DNA of 64,000 nucleotides, taken from assembly GCA_963703015.1 (NCBI GenBank), contig OY969779.1, positions 1,302,001-1,366,000 of the forward strand, written 5' to 3'. The DNA is from Methanobacterium_B sp963703015. GTDB lineage: Archaea > Methanobacteriota > Methanobacteria > Methanobacteriales > Methanobacteriaceae. The position numbers were made by a program, and so were the translations under genes. Every line of letters begins with the position of its first letter. The first letter of the stretch is position 1. Shown one piece after another: positions 17,952 through 26,576 of this stretch. A model generated the notes under the pieces. That model was not told where the DNA came from and ran no database searches. It worked only from the letters and a program-made list of their open reading frames with translations.

Positions 17952-18971
17952 TTATTTCCTAATGATTGATTTAATAAGACCCACAGGACCCGTCATCATT
18001 ACATCACCTGCAGGGGCTGCGTTGTGAACCTTTAAATCAGTTTGTTTCAACAATTCTCTCAATGGTCCTGTAGCAACAATGCACTGACATTCACTCATTG
18101 GACCTGTAACCCATGCTCCATGACCTCCATCATCATGAACTTCTTCATGCGTGATCGTGCCATTTTCAAGTTTTAACACCAAATTTTTCAGTTTGGCAGG
18201 TGTAAGTGCCCTTGTGTGGTGTTCAAAAACACCGATTATTTTTCCTTCTTCACAGGCAGCTGCCAGTGTATGGCCATTACCAATATCCATAACAATGTAA
18301 CTTTCAAGATCCTTCACATAATCATCACAAGTAGCACCACACACTGATGCAAATTTAGAGTCCATCATGGTGGGTTTATAACCTTTTAGAGATTTTACTA
18401 CCGCATTCATTCGTGAGAAATATTCTGGAACATCACCAGGGTAGGCAAATTCTTCAGGACTTCGGGGAACATTCAGTTTTTCTTTGATCTTCATGAATCT
18501 GAAGTTTCTATCCCCCATTCCAGGCATGTATCCATGATCCTGAACAGCAATTCCCAACTCATCAAAGTCCATTTCCACATCAAACTTGGAGAATGCTTCT
18601 TCTATTGCATCCAGATCTATGTCTTTCAGTTCAACAGAGCCCAGTTCAGGATGTTTTTCATTGTCAGGTATTATGGTTATTCCAAATTGTTTCACCCGAT
18701 CTAGATCGTCACGAACGGTTTTTGCTGCACTTTCTGTCATTATTACCTTGTAACCACGATCCAAATGATTTTTTATGGCCTTGTTAATTGGGCCCCCTCC
18801 CATGGTATTTCCCTTAATAAAAATATCATTGTGATGGTTTCTTATTTTCTCTGCAATTATCCTGGTTGGGGACGGCATTACCATTTTAAAAGAATTTTCT
18901 ATTGTATCTTCTGAGTCGTACAACATGATATCCTGGGTGCCTACACCTATATCTACTGCCAATATCTTCAT
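17952..18971 (-). CDS. DUF1786 protein, ASKHA-fold putative ATPase
   Basis: 339 residues. ILAVDIGVGTQDIMLYDSED at the N-terminus is an actin/hexokinase-type phosphate-1 loop; SYIVMDIGNGHTLAAACEEG near residue 225 is the second; the CQCIVATGPLREL segment near the end is typical of DUF1786. The family is found in methanogens and sulfate reducers and was once annotated as related to pyruvate-formate-lyase activating enzyme, without support from the fold. Function unknown. Confidence 0.75.
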   Translation of the reverse strand: MKILAVDIGVGTQDIMLYDSEDTIENSFKMVMPSPTRIIAEKIRNHHNDIFIKGNTMGGGPINKAIKNHLDRGYKVIMTESAAKTVRDDLDRVKQFGITIIPDNEKHPELGSVELKDIDLDAIEEAFSKFDVEMDFDELGIAVQDHGYMPGMGDRNFRFMKIKEKLNVPRSPEEFAYPGDVPEYFSRMNAVVKSLKGYKPTMMDSKFASVCGATCDDYVKDLESYIVMDIGNGHTLAAACEEGKIIGVFEHHTRALTPAKLKNLVLKLENGTITHEEVHDDGGHGAWVTGPMSECQCIVATGPLRELLKQTDLKVHNAAPAGDVMMTGPVGLIKSIIRK

Positions 18972-19169
18972 GCTCCTATACTTTGTTACAGATCATATAT
19001 TAAATTATCAAAGAATCTATGTACAGATATGCACAACAAAGATTTAAATAAAGCATAAAATATAAATTATTCAACAGATTTCAGTCGAAAATTCTATTAT
19101 ATAAAATTTAATATTTGATTAAATCGCGAATTACGTCTTTAAATTCAAAAAAATATGATAGGTGGTTAA

Positions 19170-20462
19170 ATGTATAAAATAACTCTTTCAGAAAAGGAAA
19201 CACCAAAAAAATGGTACAATATGGCTGCAGATCTTCCTGTAGAACTTCCTCCATCAACACAAACAGATGAAGGACATCAAATTGATAATTTGCCAAAATT
19301 ATTTTCTAAGTATGTTCTCCAACAGGAAATGTCCACAGAAAGATGGATAGATATTCCAAAAGAAGTTAGGAAAGTTTATAAACAGATCGGAAGACCTTCC
19401 GCCCTATTCAGAGCCACAGGACTCGAAAAGTACCTAGATACTCCTGCTAAAATTTACTACAAACGTGAAGACCAATCCCCTGTGGGCAGTCACAAACTCA
19501 ATACCGCAATTGCACAAGCATACTATGCTAAAAAAGCAGGTGCAGAAAGATTAACTACCGAAACAGGTGCTGGCCAATGGGGATCAGCATTATCTTTGGC
19601 ATGCTCATTGTTAGGGATGGATTGTACAGTTTACATGGTAAACGTTTCATTCAAACAAAAACCATACCGTAAAACTGTAATGCACTTATACGATGGTGAA
19701 GTACTCCCTTCCCCTAGTGATAGAACAGAATTCGGAAGAAAAATTCTAGCAGAAAATCCTAATCATCCAGGATCCCTTGGAATAGCAATTTCAGAAGCTA
19801 TGGAAGATGCATTTAATGACGATAGTGCATTTTATACTCTCGGCAGTGTTTTAAACCATGTTTTACTCCATCAGACTGTGATTGGTCTTGAAGCTCAAAA
19901 ACAGTTCGCAAAAATTGATGAAACACCTGATATCCTAGTTGGATGTGTGGGAGGAGGAAGTAACTTTGGTGGAGCAGCCTTCCCATTCATGAAGGATAAA
20001 ATCTCCGGAGACCTTGACTGCCAGTTCCTAGCTGCAGAACCTGCATCCTGTCCAACCTTAACACAGGGAGAGTACAAATACGATTACGGTGACACAGCAG
20101 GATTAACTCCACTCATGAAGATGTACACACTGGGCCATGAATTTGTCCCACCATCAGTACATGCAGGAGGATTAAGATACCACGGAATGGCACCACTAGT
20201 GGCATTACTGGTTAACCAAGGACTTATTGAAGGAAGAACAGTAAACCAGACAGAATTGTTCCAAGCAGGTAAACTATTTGCCAACACAGAAGGAGTTATA
20301 CCTGCCCCTGAAACCTGTCACGCCATAAAAGTGGCAATAGATGAAGCAAATAAATGCAAAAAGACTGGAGAAGAAAAGAATATCATGATCACATTCTCTG
20401 GCCATGGTCTCCTGGATCTTCAGGGATACGACGACTTCATAGAGGGACACTTAACACAGTAA
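19170..20462 (+). CDS. trpB2: Tryptophan synthase beta-chain homolog, TrpB2 type
   Basis: 430 residues, the long TrpB2 form. The PLP lysine lies in PVGSHKLNTAIAQAYY; TETGAGQWGSALSLACS, GCVGGGSNFGGAAFPF (phosphate loop) and the C-terminal SGHGLLDL complete the fold. TrpB makes tryptophan from indole and serine; TrpB2 lacks a strong TrpA partner and may salvage free indole. The gene stands apart from other trp genes. AGGTGG precedes the ATG. Confidence 0.92.
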   Translation: MYKITLSEKETPKKWYNMAADLPVELPPSTQTDEGHQIDNLPKLFSKYVLQQEMSTERWIDIPKEVRKVYKQIGRPSALFRATGLEKYLDTPAKIYYKREDQSPVGSHKLNTAIAQAYYAKKAGAERLTTETGAGQWGSALSLACSLLGMDCTVYMVNVSFKQKPYRKTVMHLYDGEVLPSPSDRTEFGRKILAENPNHPGSLGIAISEAMEDAFNDDSAFYTLGSVLNHVLLHQTVIGLEAQKQFAKIDETPDILVGCVGGGSNFGGAAFPFMKDKISGDLDCQFLAAEPASCPTLTQGEYKYDYGDTAGLTPLMKMYTLGHEFVPPSVHAGGLRYHGMAPLVALLVNQGLIEGRTVNQTELFQAGKLFANTEGVIPAPETCHAIKVAIDEANKCKKTGEEKNIMITFSGHGLLDLQGYDDFIEGHLTQ

Positions 20463-20648
20463 AATCCCTACTATTCTTTTTTTTAAAATTAACAAACTAC
20501 TCATTTCTTTAAGATCATATTATATAATTAATCTGAATATTAGAAACTGTTTTAATGATACTTCAACAATGTTAGATTATAAATTTGAAATATTTATTTA
20601 TATGATTCGATCTATAAATTTAATAGATAAAGATGGAGGATAATTAGT

Positions 20649-21869
20649 ATGTATCAAATAGGGGAAGCCTTAATAGGAAATGGCAATGAAATAGCTCACG
20701 TTGATTTAGTAATTGGAGACAAAAATGGACCTGTTGGAACAGCATTTGTTAACAACATGGCCAGTATGTCAATAGGACACACACCACTCTTATCGGTTAT
20801 TAGACCAAACTTACTCACTAAACCTGCAACATTAATAGTTCCAAAAGTAACTGTAAGGGACTTGGAAGATGCTGACAAGATTTTCGGCCCTGCACAGACA
20901 GCTGTGGGTCGCGCAGTTGCAGATGCAGTTGACGAAGGAATAATACCAAAGGAAGATGTGGAAGACATAGTCATAATAGCAAATGTGTTTATACATCCCG
21001 GTGCAAAGGATTTCCGTAAAATTTACCAGTATAACTATGGAGCTACAAAATTGGCAATTCAAAGGGCAATGGAAGGATATCCATCAGTTAAAAAAGTTTT
21101 AGCAGAAAAAGATCGTGGAACTCACCCAATAATGGGATTCAAAGTCACAAGACTGTGGAACCCACCTTATCTCCAGGTTGCATTGGATCTTGACAACATG
21201 GAAGAAATGGAAAGAATTATCAAAACCCTTCCTGACAGAGAAAGAATCCTGATAGAAGCAGGAACTCCCCTTGTTAAGAAGTTCGGTGTTGGAATCATTG
21301 GTAAGATAAGGGAACTTAAGAAAGACGCATTCATTATAGCAGATCTTAAAACATTAGATGTTGGCCGTATTGAAGTTAAAATGGCTGCAGATGAAACAGC
21401 AGATGCAATTGCAATATCTGGACTTGGAACTGTTGAATCCATTGAAAAAGCTATACACGAAGCTAAAAAACAGGGAATTTATTCCATACTCGACATGATG
21501 AATGTTGAAAACTTCGTTGAAAAACTTGAAGCAGTACAGTTCAAACCAGACATCGTTCTATTACACAGAAATGTTGATCTAGAAACTATGCAGGCAGAAA
21601 GAGGAGAAGAATTAGCTGAAGTTACAGAATGGGGTAACATCAACCAGATCAAATCCATACTCGGTGAAGGCAGACTAGTTGCAGTGGCTGGTGGAATTAC
21701 ACCTGATCGTGTTGACAAGGCAATTGATAGTAACGCAGACATAATAGTTGTTGGAAGATACATCATAGGTTCCAGAGATGTTAGACGTTCTGCTCAAGAC
21801 TTCCTTGACCGCATGCCTCAGGATCCAGATACAATGAGACTTGCAATGGACGAAGACGAATCGATCTAA
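20649..21869 (+). CDS. fae-hps: Bifunctional formaldehyde-activating enzyme / 3-hexulose-6-phosphate synthase
   Basis: 406 residues. Residues 1-160 are Fae: AHVDLVIGDKNGPVGTAF with the catalytic His, then NNMASMSIGHTPLLSVIRPN. Residues about 165-390 are the HPS/OMPDC-type barrel with DLKTLDVGRIEVKMAADETAD. The fusion, found in archaea, cleaves hexulose-6-phosphate to ribulose-5-phosphate and captures the released formaldehyde as methylene-tetrahydromethanopterin, supplying pentoses. GGAGGATAATTAGT precedes the ATG; a strong hairpin terminator overlaps the stop codon. Confidence 0.95.
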   Translation: MYQIGEALIGNGNEIAHVDLVIGDKNGPVGTAFVNNMASMSIGHTPLLSVIRPNLLTKPATLIVPKVTVRDLEDADKIFGPAQTAVGRAVADAVDEGIIPKEDVEDIVIIANVFIHPGAKDFRKIYQYNYGATKLAIQRAMEGYPSVKKVLAEKDRGTHPIMGFKVTRLWNPPYLQVALDLDNMEEMERIIKTLPDRERILIEAGTPLVKKFGVGIIGKIRELKKDAFIIADLKTLDVGRIEVKMAADETADAIAISGLGTVESIEKAIHEAKKQGIYSILDMMNVENFVEKLEAVQFKPDIVLLHRNVDLETMQAERGEELAEVTEWGNINQIKSILGEGRLVAVAGGITPDRVDKAIDSNADIIVVGRYIIGSRDVRRSAQDFLDRMPQDPDTMRLAMDEDESI

Positions 21870-21896
21870 ATTGATCGAACTTTTTTTCTTTTTTTT
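21861..21896 (+). terminator. Hairpin plus T-run terminator of fae-hps
   Basis: TCGATC-TAAATT-GATCGA forms a perfect 6-base-pair stem that includes the stop codon in its loop, followed by T7-C-T8. It looks like a bacterial intrinsic terminator placed directly at the end of the gene. Confidence 0.75.
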
Positions 21897-22420
21897 GGGT
21901 ATCTGTAAAATTTAAGGGCACTATTAATTTAATAAAATTATGATCAATCCTTTGAAAACCCATTATAAGTATTAACTGATAGGTTTATTCTATTGAAAGT
22001 TTTGACTGAATATTCTAAAAGGTACATGTCCCGTGACAAAAACCCATAGGAATATCAACTCATGTAGAATATTTAAACCATAATCCTAATTGATTTTAAT
22101 AAAACTAACAATAGGTTAGTGGATTAGGAACCACAACCACACAAATCATGGTAATTTAAATTGCTGAAGAAATACTCGATTATTAGATCAACTTAAAATA
22201 TTATTACAAAATCAATGCATTTTGGGTAAATAGTAATAATATAAATTTGATAGAAAGTATTAAATAATTTCGAAATAAAATTTATAATAAAACCACTTAA
22301 CCGTTAAAAGATAATGTATGATTTATTAAAATGTCTTTTAATTTCGTTAAATTATCTCGATCTTAAACAGATCTGAATACTTTGTGATCTCCAATGAATT
22401 AAGAATTATGGGGGATGAAT
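21897..22420. other. Gene-free interval with nested inverted repeats
   Basis: I see no open frame with a ribosome binding site. CCTAAT (22085-22090) pairs with ATTAGG (22123-22128) and encloses ACTAAC (22104-22109)/GTTAGT (22115-22120), a nested stem pattern that could be a small structured RNA. An AGTAATAA element lies at about 22232. The rest is AT-rich spacer. Confidence 0.35.
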
Positions 22421-22639
22421 ATGGATGAAATGAATTTAGATTTGGACTATGTTTTTAATGAGTTAAAGAAATTAAAATTAGAGAAAGATCAAAATATCGT
22501 TTGGAAACGTTTCCCATACAGTGAAAACAATTTAAATGTCATTAAATCAGCAATTAACATTATTTCTTACAGAAAAAATGAATACAGAATATCTTACGAT
22601 GAAAATGAAATATTCGTTGAAAAAGATATTTGGTCTTAA
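22421..22639 (+). CDS. Small acidic protein of unknown function, 72 residues
   Basis: Reads MDEMNLDLDYVFNELKKLKL..., hydrophilic, mixed helix and strand, no cysteines or membrane segment. A GGGGGATGA ribosome binding site fits the ATG at 22421 better than the in-frame ATG at 22415, which would touch it. No family recognised. It precedes the Ni/Co transporter cluster by 320 bases and may be unrelated to it. Confidence 0.6.
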   Translation: MDEMNLDLDYVFNELKKLKLEKDQNIVWKRFPYSENNLNVIKSAINIISYRKNEYRISYDENEIFVEKDIWS

Positions 22640-22761
22640 ATATACTTTTATGAAAACTCAATACAATATTTCTTTCTCTTTTAATTATTTTAACATCTAA
22701 ATAACCAAAAACTATTTTCAACCTTTGAATTTAACAAAAATCCAAAAAAAATATCAGCAAT

Positions 22762-22914
22762 AGTAATAAATTTAACTAGAAAAAGATTAAAAAAGTAATA
22801 CTTACCCATAGATATATATTATACTAACAAAAATTATTTAATGTGATTTAAAGGCGTTGAAGTAAGATTAGTCCAGTATTACGATTCTTTATGATAATTG
22901 GACCTTAGTATTAC
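22762..22914. promoter_or_regulatory. Four AGTAATAC-type elements upstream of cbiM
   Basis: AGTAATAA at 22762, AGTAATAC at 22794, and the reverse-strand form AGTATTAC at 22875 and 22907. Within each pair the repeats are in the same orientation and exactly 32 bases apart, about three helical turns, which suits cooperative binding of a regulator on one DNA face. The last copy ends about 50 bases before the cbiM start. Same element as before hmd, hcgG and other genes in this window. Confidence 0.6.
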
Positions 22915-22962
22915 CTGAATGTAACTATCTCTTTAACGTACAAAAAAAATAGGAGGAATTAA

Positions 22963-23637
22963 ATGCATATACCTGACGGATTTATACCATTGTGGCAATG
23001 CGCTATTTACTACGTAATATTGATAGTAGCATTGTACTTCTCCCTTAACTGGGCCCGAAAGAATCTTGATGAAAAAATGGTTCCTTTGATGGCAGTTTTA
23101 GCTGCAGGTATATTCGCTATCATGTCCATGAACATGCCAATACCATTTGGTACGAGTGGACATATGGTGGGTGGAGCCTTAGTAGCAATTGTATTCTGTG
23201 CCCCAGAGGCGGCTGTAATTGTATTCACGTTAGTATTATTAGTACAAGGTCTGTTCTTTGGAGACGGTGGAATAACTTGTTTAGGAGCAAATGTACTTAA
23301 CATGGGGATAATTGGAGGTTTCACAGGACTTTACGTATTTAAAGCTCTCAGAAAACCTATTGGAAAATACCCTGCTATTGCAATTGCATCATGGTTAGCT
23401 ATATTCTTAGCTGCAGAAGCTGTGGCAGTAGAAATGTGGTTAGCTGGAACGTTCCCACTTGGACAAGGATTATTCTTCATGGGATTATACCATGCATTCA
23501 TAGGAATAATTGAAGCTGTGCTAACTGTGGTAGTAATAATGGCTATAGAAAAAGTAAGGCCTGATTTACTGGCATGGAACCGGAAAAAAAATACAGAAGA
23601 AATAACTACTGAAGCAGGTGAGGTGGCATCAAAATGA
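22963..23637 (+). CDS. cbiM: Nickel/cobalt ECF transporter substrate-binding membrane protein CbiM/NikM
   Basis: 224 residues, about seven membrane helices. The N-terminus MHIPDGFIPLWQC is diagnostic: Met1 and His2 contribute to the metal site in CbiM/NikM. GTSGHMVGGALVAI and GDGGITCLGANVLNMGIIGG are further conserved blocks carrying the other ligands (His, Asn). It is the S-component of an energy-coupling-factor importer for Ni2+ or Co2+; sequence does not decide the metal. First gene of cbiMN, overlapping the next gene by 4 bases (ATGA). Ribosome binding site AGGAGG. Confidence 0.92.
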   Translation: MHIPDGFIPLWQCAIYYVILIVALYFSLNWARKNLDEKMVPLMAVLAAGIFAIMSMNMPIPFGTSGHMVGGALVAIVFCAPEAAVIVFTLVLLVQGLFFGDGGITCLGANVLNMGIIGGFTGLYVFKALRKPIGKYPAIAIASWLAIFLAAEAVAVEMWLAGTFPLGQGLFFMGLYHAFIGIIEAVLTVVVIMAIEKVRPDLLAWNRKKNTEEITTEAGEVASK

Positions 23638-23924
23638 ATCAAAAAGATAAAAAATTCATCATTGGTGGAGTAATTGTCTGTTTAATAATAGCAGTGCTAT
23701 CCCCATTCTTAGCATCATCCGATCCAGATGGTTTGGAAAAATCAGCACAAAACCTAGCAGTTGATGATAATGGTCTTGGTTACGAACCACCGTTCCCAGA
23801 TTACACAGCTTTTGGAGACAGCCCCCTATCTGAAATTGTTGCATTGGCAATAGGCATACTTATTGCATTGGGTTTAGGTTATGGAGTGGCTTCTCTCATT
23901 AAACGAAGAAAACCAGCTGAATAA
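23634..23924 (+). CDS. cbiN: CbiN/NikN-like small subunit with PDGLE motif
   Basis: 96 residues: an N-terminal membrane helix (FIIGGVIVCLIIAVLSPFLA), an external loop containing DPDGLEKSAQ (the PDGLE motif), and a second membrane helix (IVALAIGILIALGLGYG) with a basic end. This is the usual partner of CbiM/NikM and is needed for metal uptake by the S-component. Its ATG overlaps the stop of cbiM, so the two are translationally coupled. A T-rich run follows the stop. Confidence 0.85.
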   Translation: MNQKDKKFIIGGVIVCLIIAVLSPFLASSDPDGLEKSAQNLAVDDNGLGYEPPFPDYTAFGDSPLSEIVALAIGILIALGLGYGVASLIKRRKPAE

Positions 23925-24327
23925 TCGATTCAGTTGCCTTTTTTTTATTTTTTTGAATTATTCTATAAAAATAAACACAATTTAAAGCTAAATTTATGGC
24001 TGCATCGGCGTTATTATAAAACCAAAGCCATTTGAACATATAATACTTAATTTTAAGATGTTTAAATGATTAAAAAACAATATTATATTTATTTAAAACT
24101 TTAGCCATATGTTTATTACTTATTTGGTCATTTATTCACCAATAGTAATACATAGAGTTAAACTTATATTAATGAGGGATTACTATATTACTACAACATG
24201 TGTAAAAAGACTTATAAGTTAATAATTCTGCCCAAAATCCCTTTGAAATAGTAATAAAATGTTATTGTTAATTTACTATACGAATACTTTAAAATTCAGA
24301 AAAAATCCAGAATAAGGAGCCGATTTT
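23925..24327. promoter_or_regulatory. Gene-free interval with AGTAATAC-type elements before cbiQ
   Basis: After a T-rich run following cbiN there is AGTAATAC at 24144, the inverted form (TATTACTA) at 24186-24193, ATTACT at 24179 and AGTAATAA at 24250. The last lies 70 bases before the cbiQ start. Thus cbiQO probably has its own promoter controlled like cbiMN. No open frame with a plausible start is seen. Confidence 0.5.
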
Positions 24328-25161
24328 ATGGATGGAGTAAGTTCAATTCGAGCGCTTGAAAATGAAACAAACAGAAAAAGCCCCCTACATCTAATCGATG
24401 GCAGAATTAAGTTAATCATATTAATATTTATCATTGTGTACGCAGTTTTTTCTACCCAAATCATAGTTTTGATGTTTTTAGAAATCTATTTAATAATTTT
24501 AATGTATGTATCTAAACTTTCTTTTAAAACTTCATTCTTAAGAGTCTTAATACTTTTACCATTTGGTGGATTTATTATTGCATTTCAACCTTTTATCCAT
24601 CCAGGTACAGTGCTTTGGTCTGGTGCATTTGGATTACAAATTACAGAGGAAGGTTTACTTTGGGGTGTACTCCTCATGTCACGGCTTATCGTATCATTAA
24701 CATCCATTGTAATATTATCATCAATCAGTCCAATGCAAGAAGTTGTTGAATCCTTTAGAAAATTAGGAATGCCCCGTGAATTTGCTTTAATATTTAGTCT
24801 TATGATAAGATTTTTATTCATGTTCTTCGATGAGCTCAGCAGAATAATGCAAGCACAGAAAGCCCGATGCTTCGATGCTTTTAATAAAAAACTAGCGTAT
24901 ACGTGGAGAATGAAACAACTGGGTTATACCGTTGCAATGATGTTTCTTAGAGCCTTTGAAAGAGGGGAAACCGTTTACATGAGTATGGCAAGCAGAGGTT
25001 ATTCTGACAAATCTAGCCTTTACCATGATAAAAAAAGAAAAATGGGAATAAACGAGTATATCCTTATCGCCACCACATTTTCGATGGTTATTTGTTTACA
25101 AGTTTTAGCTATGTCTGTATTTACCAATTTTGGCATATGGGGAATGTATATCATAAAATAA
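24328..25161 (+). CDS. cbiQ: ECF transporter transmembrane subunit CbiQ/NikQ
   Basis: 277 residues, five to six membrane helices. MSRLIVSLTSIVILSSISP and the coupling segment ALIFSLMIRFLFMFFDELSRIMQAQKAR match the EcfT/CbiQ signature; the Ala-Arg-Gly-type motif near AMMFLRAFERGETVYMSMASRG is the second coupling helix that contacts the ATPase. It links the ATPase to CbiM. AAGGAG precedes the ATG, and cbiO follows 13 bases later. Confidence 0.9.
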   Translation: MDGVSSIRALENETNRKSPLHLIDGRIKLIILIFIIVYAVFSTQIIVLMFLEIYLIILMYVSKLSFKTSFLRVLILLPFGGFIIAFQPFIHPGTVLWSGAFGLQITEEGLLWGVLLMSRLIVSLTSIVILSSISPMQEVVESFRKLGMPREFALIFSLMIRFLFMFFDELSRIMQAQKARCFDAFNKKLAYTWRMKQLGYTVAMMFLRAFERGETVYMSMASRGYSDKSSLYHDKKRKMGINEYILIATTFSMVICLQVLAMSVFTNFGIWGMYIIK

Positions 25162-25174
25162 ATGGAGAATTTTT

Positions 25175-26152
25175 ATGGCCAAATCTATTATAAAAACTGA
25201 AAAAATGAGTTATAAATATCCTGATGGAACAGTAGCTCTCAAAGACATTAACATCGAAATCTCCGCAGGTGAAAGAATAGCTATAGTTGGATCAAATGGT
25301 GCAGGCAAATCTACACTATTTTCACATTTTAATGGTATTAGTGAACCGACCACAGGACTGATAAAAATTGATGGTGAGCCTGTAGTCTATAAAAAAAAGG
25401 AACTCTTAAAAATTAGACAAACTGTGGGAATTGTATTTCAGAACCCTGATGATCAACTTTTTGCACCCACAGTAATCGAAGATGTTGCATTTGGACCTAT
25501 GAATCTAGGATTTTCAGATGAAGAAGTTGACAAAAGAGTTGCAGAGGCTTTAAAATTAGTCAGAATGACAGGGCAAGAAAAGAAAGCCCCACATCACTTG
25601 AGCGGTGGCCAAAAGAAAAGAGTGGCCATTGCAGGCATACTTGCTATGAGACCTGAGATCATGGTTTTAGACGAACCAACCACAGGTTTAGATCCCAAAG
25701 GTGTGGATGAAGTCATGGAAATACTTCAAATGCTAAATAAAGAGGACATGAGCATAATTATCGCATCGCATGATGTTGAGATGGTAACTGAATTTGCAGA
25801 TAGAATATTTGTTCTGCATGATGGAGAAATCATTGGGCAAGGCACTACTGAAGAAATTTTTAACGACCCCCTAACCCTGAAAAAAGCACATCTTAAACCT
25901 CCTAAAGCAGCTGAACTATTACATTTGCTTAAAGAAGGTGGAATTCCTGTAAACATACAACTTACTGTTTCAGGTGCTTATCATGAAATTTTACATGTAT
26001 TAGGGGCCAAATCCTACCATAATTTGTTACACGTAGTAAAAAATGATCTGCAACATAAACTCCTACATAATTTAGGAGAAAACAAATATCATGAAATGTT
26101 ACACATCATCGAGGAAAATCAGCATAGTTTTGAATTAACTGACAAAGAATAA
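25175..26152 (+). CDS. cbiO: ECF transporter ATPase CbiO/NikO with histidine-repeat C-terminal tail
   Basis: 325 residues. Walker A GSNGAGKSTLFSH, Q-loop FQNPDDQLFAPTV, signature LSGGQKKRVAIAG, Walker B IMVLDEPTTGLD, switch His in ASHDVEMV. Ordinary CbiO ends near residue 270; here the last ~60 residues hold four H-x3-H repeats (YHEILH, YHNLLH, QHKLLH, YHEMLH) on a probable amphipathic helix, a likely metal-binding tail for storage or sensing of Ni/Co at the cytoplasmic face. Last gene of cbiQO; ribosome binding site GGAGA. Confidence 0.92.
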   Translation: MAKSIIKTEKMSYKYPDGTVALKDINIEISAGERIAIVGSNGAGKSTLFSHFNGISEPTTGLIKIDGEPVVYKKKELLKIRQTVGIVFQNPDDQLFAPTVIEDVAFGPMNLGFSDEEVDKRVAEALKLVRMTGQEKKAPHHLSGGQKKRVAIAGILAMRPEIMVLDEPTTGLDPKGVDEVMEILQMLNKEDMSIIIASHDVEMVTEFADRIFVLHDGEIIGQGTTEEIFNDPLTLKKAHLKPPKAAELLHLLKEGGIPVNIQLTVSGAYHEILHVLGAKSYHNLLHVVKNDLQHKLLHNLGENKYHEMLHIIEENQHSFELTDKE

Positions 26153-26576
26153 TGTCACTAAAAAAAATTTCAATGAATACATTTAGAATAATCAAAATCA
26201 GATAAAAGACATGTGATACTTAAAGAAACTGACTTAAGTTATCGTGACAACAATACAAGGAATATTTACACATTTTAAAGAGCATTTAATTATAAATTCT
26301 ATGATTCTACTTTTCGCTTGAATTTATTGATCTACGTTATATTTCACATTTTCCAAGTAGTATTTTTTCCACAAAAATGGTTAAAAGATTATCATCTTAT
26401 TCCAAGATACTTAAATCATGAAGGTAGGCTGCACTATTCATACAGTTGGACTGTAATTATAGCATATCATACCCAACTATTAAAAATTTAAGATCTTCAA
26501 CCATAACGTTACAAAAGATAGTTTTTACAGATTCATGGATTACTGATAAAAAGAGTTATACTAAAAATATTCTCAA
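26153..26576. other. Convergent gene-free interval between cbiO and the MFS gene
   Basis: This AT-rich stretch lies between two converging genes. I see no ribosome-binding-site-supported open frame, no long palindrome and no clear copy of the AGTAATACTA element (AGTAGTATT at about 26358 is only a weak match). Confidence 0.5.

Noticed and set aside
22640..22962. Cobalamin riboswitch upstream of cbiM
   Set aside because: I looked for the B12-box and conserved helices and saw none; the interval is AT-rich with only the short repeated element.
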